A DNA stretch of 33,238 nt. Source: CAZAGT01 sp964484515. GTDB lineage: Bacteria > Desulfobacterota > DSM-4660 > Desulfatiglandales > HGW-15. Every line of letters begins with the position of its first letter. Position 1 is the first letter of the stretch. Location of the stretch: contig CAZAGT010000011.1 in NCBI GenBank assembly GCA_964484515.1, forward strand, positions 1 to 33,238. The letters run 5' to 3'. The translations under genes were made by a program, and so were the position numbers. Shown piece by piece: positions 7,156-15,945 of the stretch. Under the pieces are notes generated by a model. The model had not been told where the DNA came from, ran no database searches, and saw only the letters and a list, made by a program, of their open reading frames with translations.

Positions 7156-7351
7156 CTAAATGTCGAGAATCTCTCCTGCGGCAACTGCGCTCACCGTTAC
7201 CTCGGGAGCCCTTTCGGCGCATCGCTTGATGAAATCATCGGCTGTCTGGGAAATAATCAAAAAGGATCACTTTACGGTCACCCGTGGTGAACTCCACGAA
7301 TGCGTGACCCAACCAGCGAATAGAACCAGCTATGACGTCCTCAGGTGACAT
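7156..7351 (-). pseudogene. Relic of a metallo-beta-lactamase-fold hydrolase (N- and C-terminal scraps)
   Basis: Reading from ATG at 7351 gives IRWLGHAFVEFTTGDRKVIL, the opening strand pair of metal-dependent MBL-fold hydrolases. The frame then meets a stop within about ten codons. A shifted frame supplies TADDFIKRCAERAPEVTV and a terminal AAGEILDI, resembling the C-terminus of such a protein, with a stop at 7156. The central 150 or so residues with the HxHxDH zinc motif are absent. This fits an internal deletion with a frameshift. Assignment rests on short segments, so confidence is modest. Confidence 0.45.
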
Positions 7352-7554
7352 GGTGGCCCCTTCAAACGAACAGGGCGCCGGGAAATTTTCTTCCTAATCC
7401 AACGTAGCGTTGTCTCGTCATGGAGACGAGAGGCCTATGCCAGGGGGTTTGGGAGATGTAAGTGCCTTGCCTCTGCATTTGAACCGCCGCGGCAGCCATG
7501 AGTCTTGAAATCTATATCAGTCGCAGGAATGGAACACAAGCCGCAGATTCAGAA
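7352..7554. other. Intergenic stretch with no gene seen
   Basis: About 200 bases between the MBL relic and repeat copy B. I see only a short hairpin (TCTCGTC/GACGAGA, about 7412-7430) and no coding signal on either strand. Confidence 0.6.
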
Positions 7555-7933
7555 GTCAGCGGCGCCGCTTGCCGCAGGAATTTACCCGCCTCGGGAGGGC
7601 GGCCAGTTTGATCGACCGGGAAACTCCATGAAGTTGGCACTTGAATTTGACATTTTCAGATTCTTTGGGGCGTGTTCGCCTGGTCATGGGGGTCTCTTTT
7701 CAAAAACGAGGAATTGAGTGCGATGTCTCCGCATAAGGCGCTACCCGAGGCGGCCGGAGGGCCACCGCGGTATAGGCCGGATTGATAGCCTTGGCCCATT
7801 CTCTGAATCTGCTCCGGCCGCCTTGCTTGAAAGCTTCTTCAGCGTTCGAGCAGGGAACGTTTCGTTTTTGAAAAGAGACCCCCATGGCTGGGCGTTATGG
7901 TATCAAAGATCTCCTTTCATGGAGTTTCATACG
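7555..7933 (-). repeat. Copy B of the 360-380 bp dispersed palindromic repeat
   Basis: Inverted relative to copies A and C. Read on the minus strand it opens with CGTATGAAACTCCATGA at 7933 and closes with GCGGCGCCGCTGAC at 7555. It carries the same nested arms, with the middle arm GGGGGTCTCTTTTCAA and its partner TTGAAAAGAGACCCCC better matched here than in A. The 3' section with CCTCCCGAGGCGGG is present, as in A and unlike C. Its outer end lies seven bases from the -35 of the RND efflux promoter candidate. Confidence 0.92.
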
Positions 7934-7940
7934 AGCTCTG

Positions 7941-7969
7941 TTGACACCCGTATCTGTTTGACTTAGCTT
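7941..7969 (+). promoter_or_regulatory. Sigma70-like promoter candidate for the RND efflux operon
   Basis: A consensus -35 TTGACA (7941-7946) is followed by a 17-base spacer and TAGCTT (7964-7969), about 100 bases upstream of the permease start. It abuts repeat copy B. Confidence 0.42.
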
Positions 7970-8070
7970 GACGCCTCGATGTGGGTTCATGGTAAGTGTC
8001 ACCCTTATTGTTCGATGTCGCTCGATTTAGGCATCACCTCGGCCGTTTAGACAGAAGTAGGTTTTTTCAG

Positions 8071-11000
8071 ATGGCAGATTCCTCACCAAAATTGGATTGG
8101 GTGTCCCGATTGCTCACGACCGCCATGGCGGGCCCCTTACCGTTGCTCATCATGCTCGGTGCGCTCGTCGGAGGCGCTGTCGCCCTATTCATCACACCGC
8201 GGGAGGAGGAGCCGCAGATCATCGTGCCCATGGCCGATGTGCTCGTTTCGGCACCCGGTCTCAGCGCCGAGCAGGTCGAACGCCAAATCGCGACACCCCT
8301 GGAAAAGCTCCTCTACCAGATCGACGGTGTCGAGTACGTCTATTCCACGTCCCGTCCATCCCACTGCGTTGCGACCGTACGCTTCTTCGTCGGTGAGGAC
8401 CGCGAAGACTCTCTGATCAAGATCTACAACAAGGTGTTTTCCGAGATAGACCGGATCCCGGCCGCGGTCGAGTCCTGGGTGGTCAAACCGATCGAAATCG
8501 ACGACGTGCCCATCGTTGTGGCCGTACTTTGGAGCGACAACCCGAGTTTGACCGGGGATCACGAACTGAGACGTCTGGCTGAGGAGATCGAACACGACCT
8601 TCAGTCCATCGAGAACACAAACAAGCTCGAGAGCGTGGGAGGACGACCCCGCCAGATTCGGGTTGAATTGGATCCCAAGGCCTTAGCCGCCCGGCGCACG
8701 GCTCCGTTGGATGTGGCCTGGGCGATCGATGTGTCCAATAGGCTTTTGCCGGCCGGGGAGGTCCAGATCAGGGACAAGGACTACGTAGTTCAAGCGGGGG
8801 ATTTCATTCAGGATGCGGACGAACTCCGAAAACTGGTCATCAATGTGATCGACGGGGTTCCCGTGTACCTCGGGGACGTCGCCCGCGTGATCGACGGCCC
8901 CGCGGAAGCGAATAGCTACACGTGGTTCGGATTCGGCCCGGCCTCCGGCAAACGAAAGGGCTTTCCGGAGGCCTATCCGGCGGTGGCGATATCGATCGCC
9001 AAGAAAAAGGGGGCCAACGCCGTGTGGGTGGCCAAGGAGGTAGAGGCCTATTTCGCGAAGCTCAAGCGCGAGATCTTCCCGCCGGAGGTCAACTACCAGA
9101 TCATTCGCAACTACGGCCAAACGGCGAACGACAAGATTAATAACCTTGTGTCCAGCCTCCTCGTCGCCGTCCTCACGGTCGTTATCTTCATCGGGATATT
9201 CCTGGGCTGGCGAGCGGCCCTCGTCGTCGGATTGGCGGTCCCGATTTGTTATGGGATCACGCTCAGCCTCGATTTCTTTGCGGGCTATACGATCAACCGC
9301 GTGACCCTTTTCGCACTCATCCTGGCCCTCGGGCTGCTGGTCGACGACCCCATAACGGGGGTGGACAATATCGAGCGTTATTTCCGCGCCGGTCGGTACC
9401 CACGCCGGAGGAGCGTGATTGTCGCCATGGGGGAAATCCGAAGCGCCCTGATCATGTCGACGATCGCCATCATTATCTCCTTTGCACCGCTCTACTACAT
9501 CACGGGGATGATGGGGCCCTATATGGCCCCGATGGCCTTCAACGTACCGATCAGCGTCACGGTCAGCACGGTGGTCGCCTTTTTCGTAACGCCCTGGCTC
9601 GCCTTTAAATTCATCAAGCCTTCGGCCGGTTCCGCCGACGACGACATCACCAAGACCGGACTCTATCGGGTCTATGCCTTCCTTTTGAATCCGCTCCTGC
9701 GTACCCCTTTGCGCTCCTGGGTATTCTTGATTGTCGTGGCACTGCTTTTTTTGGGCTCGGCCTCGTTACCCCTCCTGCGGCTTGTCCCGCTCAAGCTCCT
9801 GCCCTATGACAACAAGAATGAATTTCAGGTCGTCGTGGACACACCGGAAGGAACGACGCTTGAACGGACACAGGGTGTGACCTCGGAACTGTGCGCCTAT
9901 CTGGGCACGGTTCCGGAAGTACGGGATTACACGGCATTTGTGGGGGTGCCTTCACCNNNNNNNNNNACTATTATCTGCGCCAGGGAGCCCATTTTGCCGA
10001 TATCCGTGTTACGCTGGCCGAACGTCAACGCCGAAAGCAACAATCGCACGAGATCCTTTTGCGGATCCGACGCGACTTGGAGTCGATCGCACAGGCTTCC
10101 GGGGCACGGTTGAAGCTGGTCGAAGTCCCCCCGGGACCACCCGTGATCTCGACCGTAACCGTAGAACTCTACGGCGCAAAGGCCACGCCCTACGACGCCT
10201 TACGGCGGGCCGCAACGGTTCTGGAAGACCGTCTCAAACGGGAACCATTGGTGGTTGACGTGGACACCTCCGTGGAAGACGAACAACAGAAATACACCTT
10301 CGTCCCGGACAGAGAAAAGGCGGCCCTCTCGGGGATCGGAACCGAGGACATTGCGGCCACGGTTCGGCTTGCCAACCGCGGACTTATCGCGGGCTATATG
10401 CAGATATCGAGTGAGGTCAACCCCTTACCCGTGGTCCTGAGGCTTCCCCTGGATCAGCGAAGTTCAAGCCAGGCCTTGACCACGCTGCACCTCAAGGGCA
10501 GGCCGGGGATCACCAAAATCCGCGAGAGATCCGGGGTGCGCGATGCGCCCCAACCGATCGTTCCGCTTGCGGAGCTGGGCGAGCTCCGTCGACTGACAGA
10601 GGACCGGGCCATTTACCACAAGAACCTTAAGCCGGTCGTTTACGTCTTCGCGGAAGTCGCTGGGCGAACACCGGCCGAGATCGTCTCAGATGTCAGCGGT
10701 GATCTGGGAAAGGATTCCGGCGGTGGGCAACCGGTCCCTCCGGAACAACGCACCTATCTGAACTCAGGTGGGGGGATACCCTGGAAGCTGCCGGATAAGG
10801 TCCGCGCGGTCTGGAACGGCGAGGGGGAGTGGAAAGTCACCCTGCGGGTGTTTCGGGACCTCGGTATCGCCTTTGGTGTCGCCCTGTTGGGAATCTTTAT
10901 GGTCTTACGCATGCAGACCGGTCTCACGGCGATCACCGGAATCATCATGATGGCCATCCCCTTATCGATGATCGGTATCATGCCCGGATTCTGGCTGCTG

Positions 11001-11405
11001 AACCAACTCGGTGACCGTATGGTGGACCGGTTTCCCAACCCCGTCCTATTTACGGCCACGGCCATGATCGGGATGATCGCCCTGGCGGGGATTGTCGTTC
11101 GCAACTCTTTGATCCTGGTCGAATTTGTACAGATGGCCCTCCGAGAGGGAGAGCCCCTGCATGAGGCCTTGCTGAGGTCGGGCGCCGTGCGCATGCGGCC
11201 GATCTTCCTCACAGCGGGCACTACCCTGCTGGGCAATCTCGTAATCACCCTCGACCCCATCTTTAGCGGGCTGGCGTGGGCCATCATCTTCGGCATCGCG
11301 GCCGCGACGATGTTTACCCTGTTGGTGATCCCGGTACTATACAACCTGGTGTACGGCAATAAACCGGGTTACGGTCTGCCTCCGGAAAGGGATATGGACA
11401 CGTGA
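8071..11405 (+). CDS. RND-family efflux permease, interrupted by an assembly gap
   Basis: Inner-membrane proton-driven pump subunit of about 1,110 residues once the gap is closed. The first part (8071-9956) has TM1, the porter region, and TM4 with GLLVDDPITGVDNIERYF, holding the Asp-Asp pair of the proton relay. The second part (9967-11405) has the second porter half and TM10 GIVVRNSLILVEF, with Arg where AcrB-type pumps have Lys. The two parts are in different frames only because the 10-N spacer is a placeholder. ATG at 8071 is preferred over an in-frame GTG at 7996, since AGTAGG precedes it and homologues begin near here. The adaptor follows with a 4-base overlap. Substrate is unknown; no outer-membrane channel gene is in the window. 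Confidence 0.92.
9957..9966. other. Assembly gap (10 N) inside the RND gene
   Basis: The sequence before the Ns ends in a Ser-Pro codon pair and resumes with a Tyr-Tyr-Leu-Arg run in another frame. Continuity requires a true gap length of 2 modulo 3, so the 10-base run is not the real size; about 26 bases would fit the usual spacing in relatives. Confidence 0.85.
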
Positions 11406-12466
11406 AAACGGTATTGAAAACCCTTGGCATTTTAGTGGCTTTGGTCTTGTTGGGTGGAGTGATGGCCTATCTGGCCGGATTCTTTGAGCCGAAGATCCCC
11501 GTTGATTTCAGCGGCGTTGTCCCATCCGCCAGTGATGGCCGCTTCCATGCCGTTGAACTCACCAAAGAACGGGTGGTCGAAGAGGCCGCCGGCACGATTC
11601 GGTCAAAGGTCGAGACCGTGATCTCCCCCTTGATTACGGCCTCGATTAGCTCCATATCGGTCCGCTCCGGTGACGAGGTTCAGCAAGGCGATGTCCTGGT
11701 GAAACTCGACTCACGAGAGTTGAAAGCGCGTGTTGATCAGGCCCGTCAATCCGTCATTGCGGCGCAGGCCGGACTGACGCGCTCGGAGAAGGAATTTAAC
11801 CGACTTCAGCGAATCTTGAAGGCCGACCCCGGGGCCGTCTCAAAGGCCGAATTGGACCGCACCCAGGCGGCCTTGAGCACGGCCCAGGCCAATCTCCTGC
11901 GGGCCAGACGCCAGGAGGATGAAGAGCGCACCGCATTGAGTTACACCACACTGACGGCTCCGATCGCAGGACGGGTGGTGGAGCGCTATGCGGATCCGGG
12001 TGATACGGCCCGGCAGGGAGAGCCCCTGCTCCGCATCTATGACCCGACAAACCTTAGGCTCGAGGCGAGCGTTCGTGAATCGGTGGCCTCGCATCTGGCA
12101 AAGGGGCAGAAACTCGCCGCCAGGATCGATGCCCTTGACAAGGAGCTTGAGGCCGTCGTCGACGAGATCGTCCCATCGGCCGACCCCGGCTCCCGTTCCT
12201 TTCTCGTCAAGTCGATCCTGACGAACACCGCCGGTCTTTACCCCGGCATGTTCGGCAGGCTCCTGATACCGATGGGTTGGACGGAGAAGCTTTACGTGCC
12301 TGTTCAAGCGGTCACTCGTGTCGGCCAGTTGGATTTTGTCATCGTAAGGACCGAGCAAGGCCCCATCCGCCGTTATGTGCGCCTTGGGAGCCTTACGGAC
12401 GCGAGACAGGTGGAGATCATCAGCGGCCTCGCACCCGGGGAGGAGATCTTGGTCGGAATGAGATAA
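11402..12466 (+). CDS. Periplasmic adaptor (membrane fusion) subunit of the RND efflux pump
   Basis: Links the RND permease to an outer-membrane channel; 354 residues. Residues 1-27 are an N-terminal membrane anchor or signal. A lipoyl half (ISSISVRSGDEVQQGDVLVKLD) is followed by a coiled-coil hairpin (about 105-170) rich in Ala, Gln and Arg. The second lipoyl half is LTAPIAGRVVERYADPGD. A beta-barrel and membrane-proximal domain end at GLAPGEEILVGMR. GTG at 11402 is used as start, overlapping the permease stop by four bases (GTGA), which indicates translational coupling. The order permease-then-adaptor is the reverse of the common arrangement. Confidence 0.93.
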   Translation: MKTVLKTLGILVALVLLGGVMAYLAGFFEPKIPVDFSGVVPSASDGRFHAVELTKERVVEEAAGTIRSKVETVISPLITASISSISVRSGDEVQQGDVLVKLDSRELKARVDQARQSVIAAQAGLTRSEKEFNRLQRILKADPGAVSKAELDRTQAALSTAQANLLRARRQEDEERTALSYTTLTAPIAGRVVERYADPGDTARQGEPLLRIYDPTNLRLEASVRESVASHLAKGQKLAARIDALDKELEAVVDEIVPSADPGSRSFLVKSILTNTAGLYPGMFGRLLIPMGWTEKLYVPVQAVTRVGQLDFVIVRTEQGPIRRYVRLGSLTDARQVEIISGLAPGEEILVGMR

Positions 12467-12723
12467 TGACCCCACGAAGGCGCTGGATGGGATTCTACGT
12501 CCTGGCGTTCGAACGCTGCAGTCGGGGGGGCGCTCCCTCGGAGTGGAATCCCGGCCGGGGCTTGAAATCGTGGCAAAGAACTTTAGTTTCATTAAGGTAT
12601 AGTCGTACCGCACTTCGTAGAATGCTGAGAGGATGAAGGGCATGCCTGGCAGTGATGATTGGATGGTCAGCGCGACTACTCAGAAGAATCAATGAAGGGT
12701 GCACCGAAAAGGAGGCTATGATC

Positions 12724-13128
12724 ATGAAAAAGTCATTCCTGATAATTGTTTTAACGCTCACCCTATCCCTGCCTACCTTTGCCTTCGGCGCGCATGTCAT
12801 GAAGGAAGGGAGTATTCAGGGGTTCATGCGTGTTTGCGAGGGCCAGTATACCTGCTCGCCTCAGGAGGAATTCATTGTTGCCGCTCTGGAGGATATCTTT
12901 ATCCTGCTGGACGATGAAGGCAACGGTTACCTGCTCCCCAACATCAAGCGATCATTACTTCGGCAGTTCCTGAACAAACGGGTCAGGATCGCGGGTGACA
13001 CGCGAATGGATGGTAAGGCCATCATGGTGTCCAAGGCCGAGTTTTACCGCGACGGGAAATGGAAGGTCTTTTACACGCCCGAACTCGCCGAAAAGGCCTA
13101 CCGAGATCTGCGCACGCCACGACCGTAA
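12724..13128 (+). CDS. Exported protein of unknown function, 134 residues
   Basis: I do not recognise a named family. Starting at 12724 gives MKKSFLIIVLTLTLSLPTFA, a clear signal peptide probably cleaved after AFG. AAAAGGAGG lies eight bases before this ATG; an ATG six bases earlier would be too close. The mature part of about 110 residues has two cysteines spaced VCEGQYTC that could form a disulfide. It also has alternating strands (EFIVAALEDIFILLDDEG, RVRIAGDTRMDGKAIMVSKA) suggestive of a small OB-like barrel. It lies between the efflux operon and a second small exported protein. Confidence 0.75.
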   Translation: MKKSFLIIVLTLTLSLPTFAFGAHVMKEGSIQGFMRVCEGQYTCSPQEEFIVAALEDIFILLDDEGNGYLLPNIKRSLLRQFLNKRVRIAGDTRMDGKAIMVSKAEFYRDGKWKVFYTPELAEKAYRDLRTPRP

Positions 13129-13150
13129 CAGGTCGGAGCTTATCCTACTC

Positions 13151-13204
13151 GCCGCTGATTCCTGCCGATCTCCTGCGGAAAGGAGGGACGGAGGGATCAG
13201 CGGC
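13151..13204. repeat. Inverted repeat, possible hairpin between two exported-protein genes
   Basis: Perfect 9-bp arms GCCGCTGAT (13151-13159) and ATCAGCGGC (13196-13204) enclose a purine-rich segment. A short CTTT follows but no real T-run, so it is only a weak terminator candidate for the upstream gene. Confidence 0.4.
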
Positions 13205-13312
13205 CTTTACGTCCTCCAATCCGTTTTGACGCCCGGCTTGAATCCGGGGGCACGCGCTTCTTACTTTCGGAGCAGGGAGGCCAACTGTCTTGAGCGTGTC
13301 GGGAGTAGCGCC

Positions 13313-14020
13313 ATGAAACGGCTAACGATCACAACGCTCGTATTTCTGATCTCTTTTTGGGCCTCGCACGGATATGCTGATATCTTCACGTGGACGAATC
13401 AGTATGGAGTAACCCATTTCAGTAACCTTGACCCGCCTCCTGAGGCCAAGCTCTTTCTCAGAACCGCCGAGGTCACGCATTCTGAGCTCACAAACCCAAA
13501 AACACCCCCCAAACACCCTGGGGATATCCAGGAATCGAAGCCCGACGATTCCGCTCATCACGTCCAAACGGCCGAGCTGGAAAGCACGCGGGCCGGCGAT
13601 CGGGAAGAGGCTTTCCCCTTGGAATCGGATGTCGCACGGTCTCGCACGCGGCTAGACACCCGCTGTCTCCCGGGCGCCGGCTACCATCCCATACGGCTGA
13701 GGCACAAGCATCATTTTTATGGTACCAGCTACCACTCACCTGACTACTACAGGTTCCCGCCCTGGCGAACGTATTCCAGGTGGGACAGGTGCGACAGATA
13801 TCGTATCCTTTCAAAGGGCTACCAAAGACCATTGTATATCCAGAAGCCGTATCGAGGCCTCCGTCACCGCGAACACGATCTTGGCTCGAGAGATCACCGT
13901 GGAAACCCTTTTGCGCGCTTTTCCAAAAGGGCCTTCCTGGGGGCCGAACACCTCAAACCGGTACCCACCATCGGCGATCATCGCGGGAGTCACTATGGAT
14001 GGGGATACTTCAGGCGCTGA
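13313..14020 (+). CDS. DUF4124-domain exported protein with basic, aromatic tail
   Basis: 235 residues. The start at 13313 is chosen because GGGAG lies seven bases upstream and it gives a clean signal peptide (MKRLTITTLVFLISFWASHG, cleaved near YA-D). The mature N-terminus DIFTWTNQYGVTHFSN is the DUF4124 core, normally a short beta domain with a W-T-x-x-x-G-x-x-H-F-S pattern. The rest is low-complexity, rich in His, Tyr, Arg and Ser (for example RHKHHFYGTSYHSPDYYRF), and may be disordered or metal-binding. Function unknown; many relatives are annotated only as cell-envelope proteins. Confidence 0.78.
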   Translation: MKRLTITTLVFLISFWASHGYADIFTWTNQYGVTHFSNLDPPPEAKLFLRTAEVTHSELTNPKTPPKHPGDIQESKPDDSAHHVQTAELESTRAGDREEAFPLESDVARSRTRLDTRCLPGAGYHPIRLRHKHHFYGTSYHSPDYYRFPPWRTYSRWDRCDRYRILSKGYQRPLYIQKPYRGLRHREHDLGSRDHRGNPFARFSKRAFLGAEHLKPVPTIGDHRGSHYGWGYFRR

Positions 14021-14242
14021 GTTGAGACAGCCGTCAATCATTGACTCAAACCTCAAGGTCTTTTATCCTGCCTTCTCAGAGGAAACGCCCGTCGAACGCC
14101 CAACTCGCCACATGGGAGGTCGACGTTCAGCGGCCAAACCCGTGGATGCCCTCTTTCCAAAAAGGTTATTCTCAGACCGATCTTGAGTTTGGACATCACT
14201 CTCATTGGGGGTTGAGGCGAACAAGGAAGGGGAGACGCATTG

Positions 14243-14731
14243 ATGGATGAAGTCCGTGTAGCGTCAAGGGTATCTCGTCCGGGCAGATTGATCGTTGCCC
14301 GCATCCTGCCGAGGACGGATCTGCTCATGGGGTTAGCGAAGATCTGCGACGAACATGATTTCAAGACTGGCTCTATTGTGAGTATGCTGGGAGGCCTTCG
14401 CAAGGCTCGTTTCCTTCATCCTATTCATGATCCAAAAACCAAGATGGGTATCAATTACGGCGAACCGGTGGAGTTGGAGGGGCCGCTGGAGTTTGCGGTC
14501 GGCAGCGGGCTCATCGGTTACCTGGAAAGCGGTCAGCGATTCATCCACCTCCATGCTGTGCTCGCCGACCTGGACAACCGACTGTACACGGGCCATCTGA
14601 TTGAGGGGAACCTGGTCCTCACCACGATGGAGGCCGTGATCCAAGAAACCCCGGACATACATCTCGTTAGATCATACGACGAGGAAACCGACCTGGAGCT
14701 TTTTAAGATCTTCGAAAGGAGTGAGAAATGA
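14243..14731 (+). CDS. PPC/DUF296-domain protein
   Basis: 162 residues forming a single PPC (plants and prokaryotes conserved) domain, known elsewhere as a trimeric fold and, in plants, attached to AT-hook proteins. The metal-site pattern is present: FIHLHAVLADL gives His102 and His104, and YTGHLIEG gives His118. Residues 35-55 (FKTGSIVSMLGGLRKARF) are the usual opening strands. ATG at 14243 is used because GGGGAG lies eight bases upstream; an in-frame TTG is immediately before it. Its stop overlaps the next gene by four bases (ATGA), so the two are translationally coupled. The biochemical function of bacterial members is not established. Confidence 0.87.
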   Translation: MDEVRVASRVSRPGRLIVARILPRTDLLMGLAKICDEHDFKTGSIVSMLGGLRKARFLHPIHDPKTKMGINYGEPVELEGPLEFAVGSGLIGYLESGQRFIHLHAVLADLDNRLYTGHLIEGNLVLTTMEAVIQETPDIHLVRSYDEETDLELFKIFERSEK

Positions 14732-15093
14732 GCAAGACGTCAGTCGATGAACGCTTCGAACTGCTTGAGGATGAGCTACAAGGAGAGTTTCCCGAAAAAA
14801 TCAAGGTCGCTGCTCAATTGGCTCCTGAGATGTTCGCGGGATACACCAAGATGCGTGAGGACATCCTAAAGGAAGGGCAGCTTTCGCGCAAGTCGAAGCT
14901 GCTTATTGCCGTGGGCCTTTTGTCGGCCCAGCGCGCCGATGAAACCCTGAGCCTCTATTGCCAAATGGCACTAAACGCAGACGCTACTAAAGAAGAAATC
15001 ATAGAGGCCATGTCGGTCGGCGTCATTTTTTCAGGGGGACCGTCAATCGTCACTATGTCGAATGTCGTGCAGGAATTGAACTTCTCCTCCTAA
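14728..15093 (+). CDS. AhpD/carboxymuconolactone-decarboxylase-fold protein lacking the CxxC pair
   Basis: 121 all-helical residues matching the CMD/AhpD fold (LAPEMFAGYTKMREDILKEG, KSKLLIAVGLLSA, ATKEEIIEAMSVGVIFSGG). Redox-active members carry a CxxC followed by His in the third helix. Here that stretch reads ADETLSLYCQMAL, with Ala and Thr at the cysteine positions and a single displaced Cys. It is therefore unlikely to act as a peroxiredoxin-coupled disulfide reductase. It may be a decarboxylase-like or purely structural member. It is coupled to the PPC gene by an ATGA overlap, implying a shared role. Confidence 0.85.
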   Translation: MSKTSVDERFELLEDELQGEFPEKIKVAAQLAPEMFAGYTKMREDILKEGQLSRKSKLLIAVGLLSAQRADETLSLYCQMALNADATKEEIIEAMSVGVIFSGGPSIVTMSNVVQELNFSS

Positions 15094-15192
15094 GCACCCT
15101 CGGACTTGCCAATCTCCTGCTAACCGTTTTGTTTCTTAAAAGGGATCGAGCCATGAAGCTCGGTGAGTAGTCTCAAAAACCCCAAGATGATA

Positions 15193-15945
15193 CTAAGCAT
15201 CTTCAGCCGGTTTGGCATCCATCGAGCTCTTCGCCTTCACCTTCTGCCATGGTCTCTTCGCCCCAAACTGCTCATCGCACCAGCGCGTGCCCTCGTTGAG
15301 TCTTTCTTCAAGGAGACGCCGATACCCTTCTAACTCATCTGCTTTGGCATGACGCGGAACCCAAATAGGTTCTGCAATATACACCACCACACGAGCAAGG
15401 GGTTTAGGCACCAAGTACTGGTCCCAGCTATTGAACACCCAGCATCGATCACCCCCCCAGGTCACCGGGAGAAGCGGCACTCGCGCGCTACGTGCCATGA
15501 TGATGGAGCCGATCTTGGCCACTCGGGCAGGCCCCAAAGGACCGTCGGCCAACATGCCCCCGTTTTCTCCTTGCCTTATTCTGCTGATGATGGCCCTTAG
15601 GGCCTCGGTCCCACCCCGCGTGGTAGAACCGCGAACGCTCTTAAACCCAAGCAACCGAGCTGTGCGTGCGGCGTATTCGCCATCGCGGCTTTGGCTTATC
15701 ATCACCGTCACATTCCGAGTGCCGAGGTAGTGGGAAAGATACGACATCCGCTGATGCCATGTGGGATAGATCGCCCCTCCCCAACGCGACAACGCATCCA
15801 ACTCCCTCTGCCTTCCCTCCACTTTGACAACACGACAGGAACGCATCAGCGTCTTGGTTAGGATCGCGGCAAGCGGTGGGATCACCCGGAGCAGCACGTG
15901 ATCATACCAATAGAGAGAGGGGTTTTGCGCAGGCAGTAAATTCAT
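15193..15945 (-). CDS. DUF374 lysophospholipid acyltransferase-like protein
   Basis: 250 residues of the DUF374 branch of the PlsC-like acyltransferases, expected at the inner membrane and acting on lipid acceptors. The conserved histidine block is YPTWHQRMSYL (His64). It is followed by SRDGEYAARTARLLGF, RGSTTRGG and ADGPLGPARVAKIGSI, all hallmark DUF374 segments. The C-terminus is a charged tail. It overlaps the upstream MlaF-like ATPase by four bases (ATGA). The acceptor is not predictable; relatives have been linked to lipid A or phospholipid acylation. Confidence 0.87.
   Translation of the reverse strand: MNLLPAQNPSLYWYDHVLLRVIPPLAAILTKTLMRSCRVVKVEGRQRELDALSRWGGAIYPTWHQRMSYLSHYLGTRNVTVMISQSRDGEYAARTARLLGFKSVRGSTTRGGTEALRAIISRIRQGENGGMLADGPLGPARVAKIGSIIMARSARVPLLPVTWGGDRCWVFNSWDQYLVPKPLARVVVYIAEPIWVPRHAKADELEGYRRLLEERLNEGTRWCDEQFGAKRPWQKVKAKSSMDAKPAEDA

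Noticed and set aside
9957..9966. Programmed frameshift in the RND gene
   Set aside because: The frame change coincides exactly with a run of Ns; an incorrect gap size is the simpler explanation.
13719..14186. Plus-strand ORF of 155 codons overlapping the DUF4124 gene
   Set aside because: Mostly a frame-shadow of the DUF4124 tail. The extension past 14020 has no ribosome site and low-complexity content.
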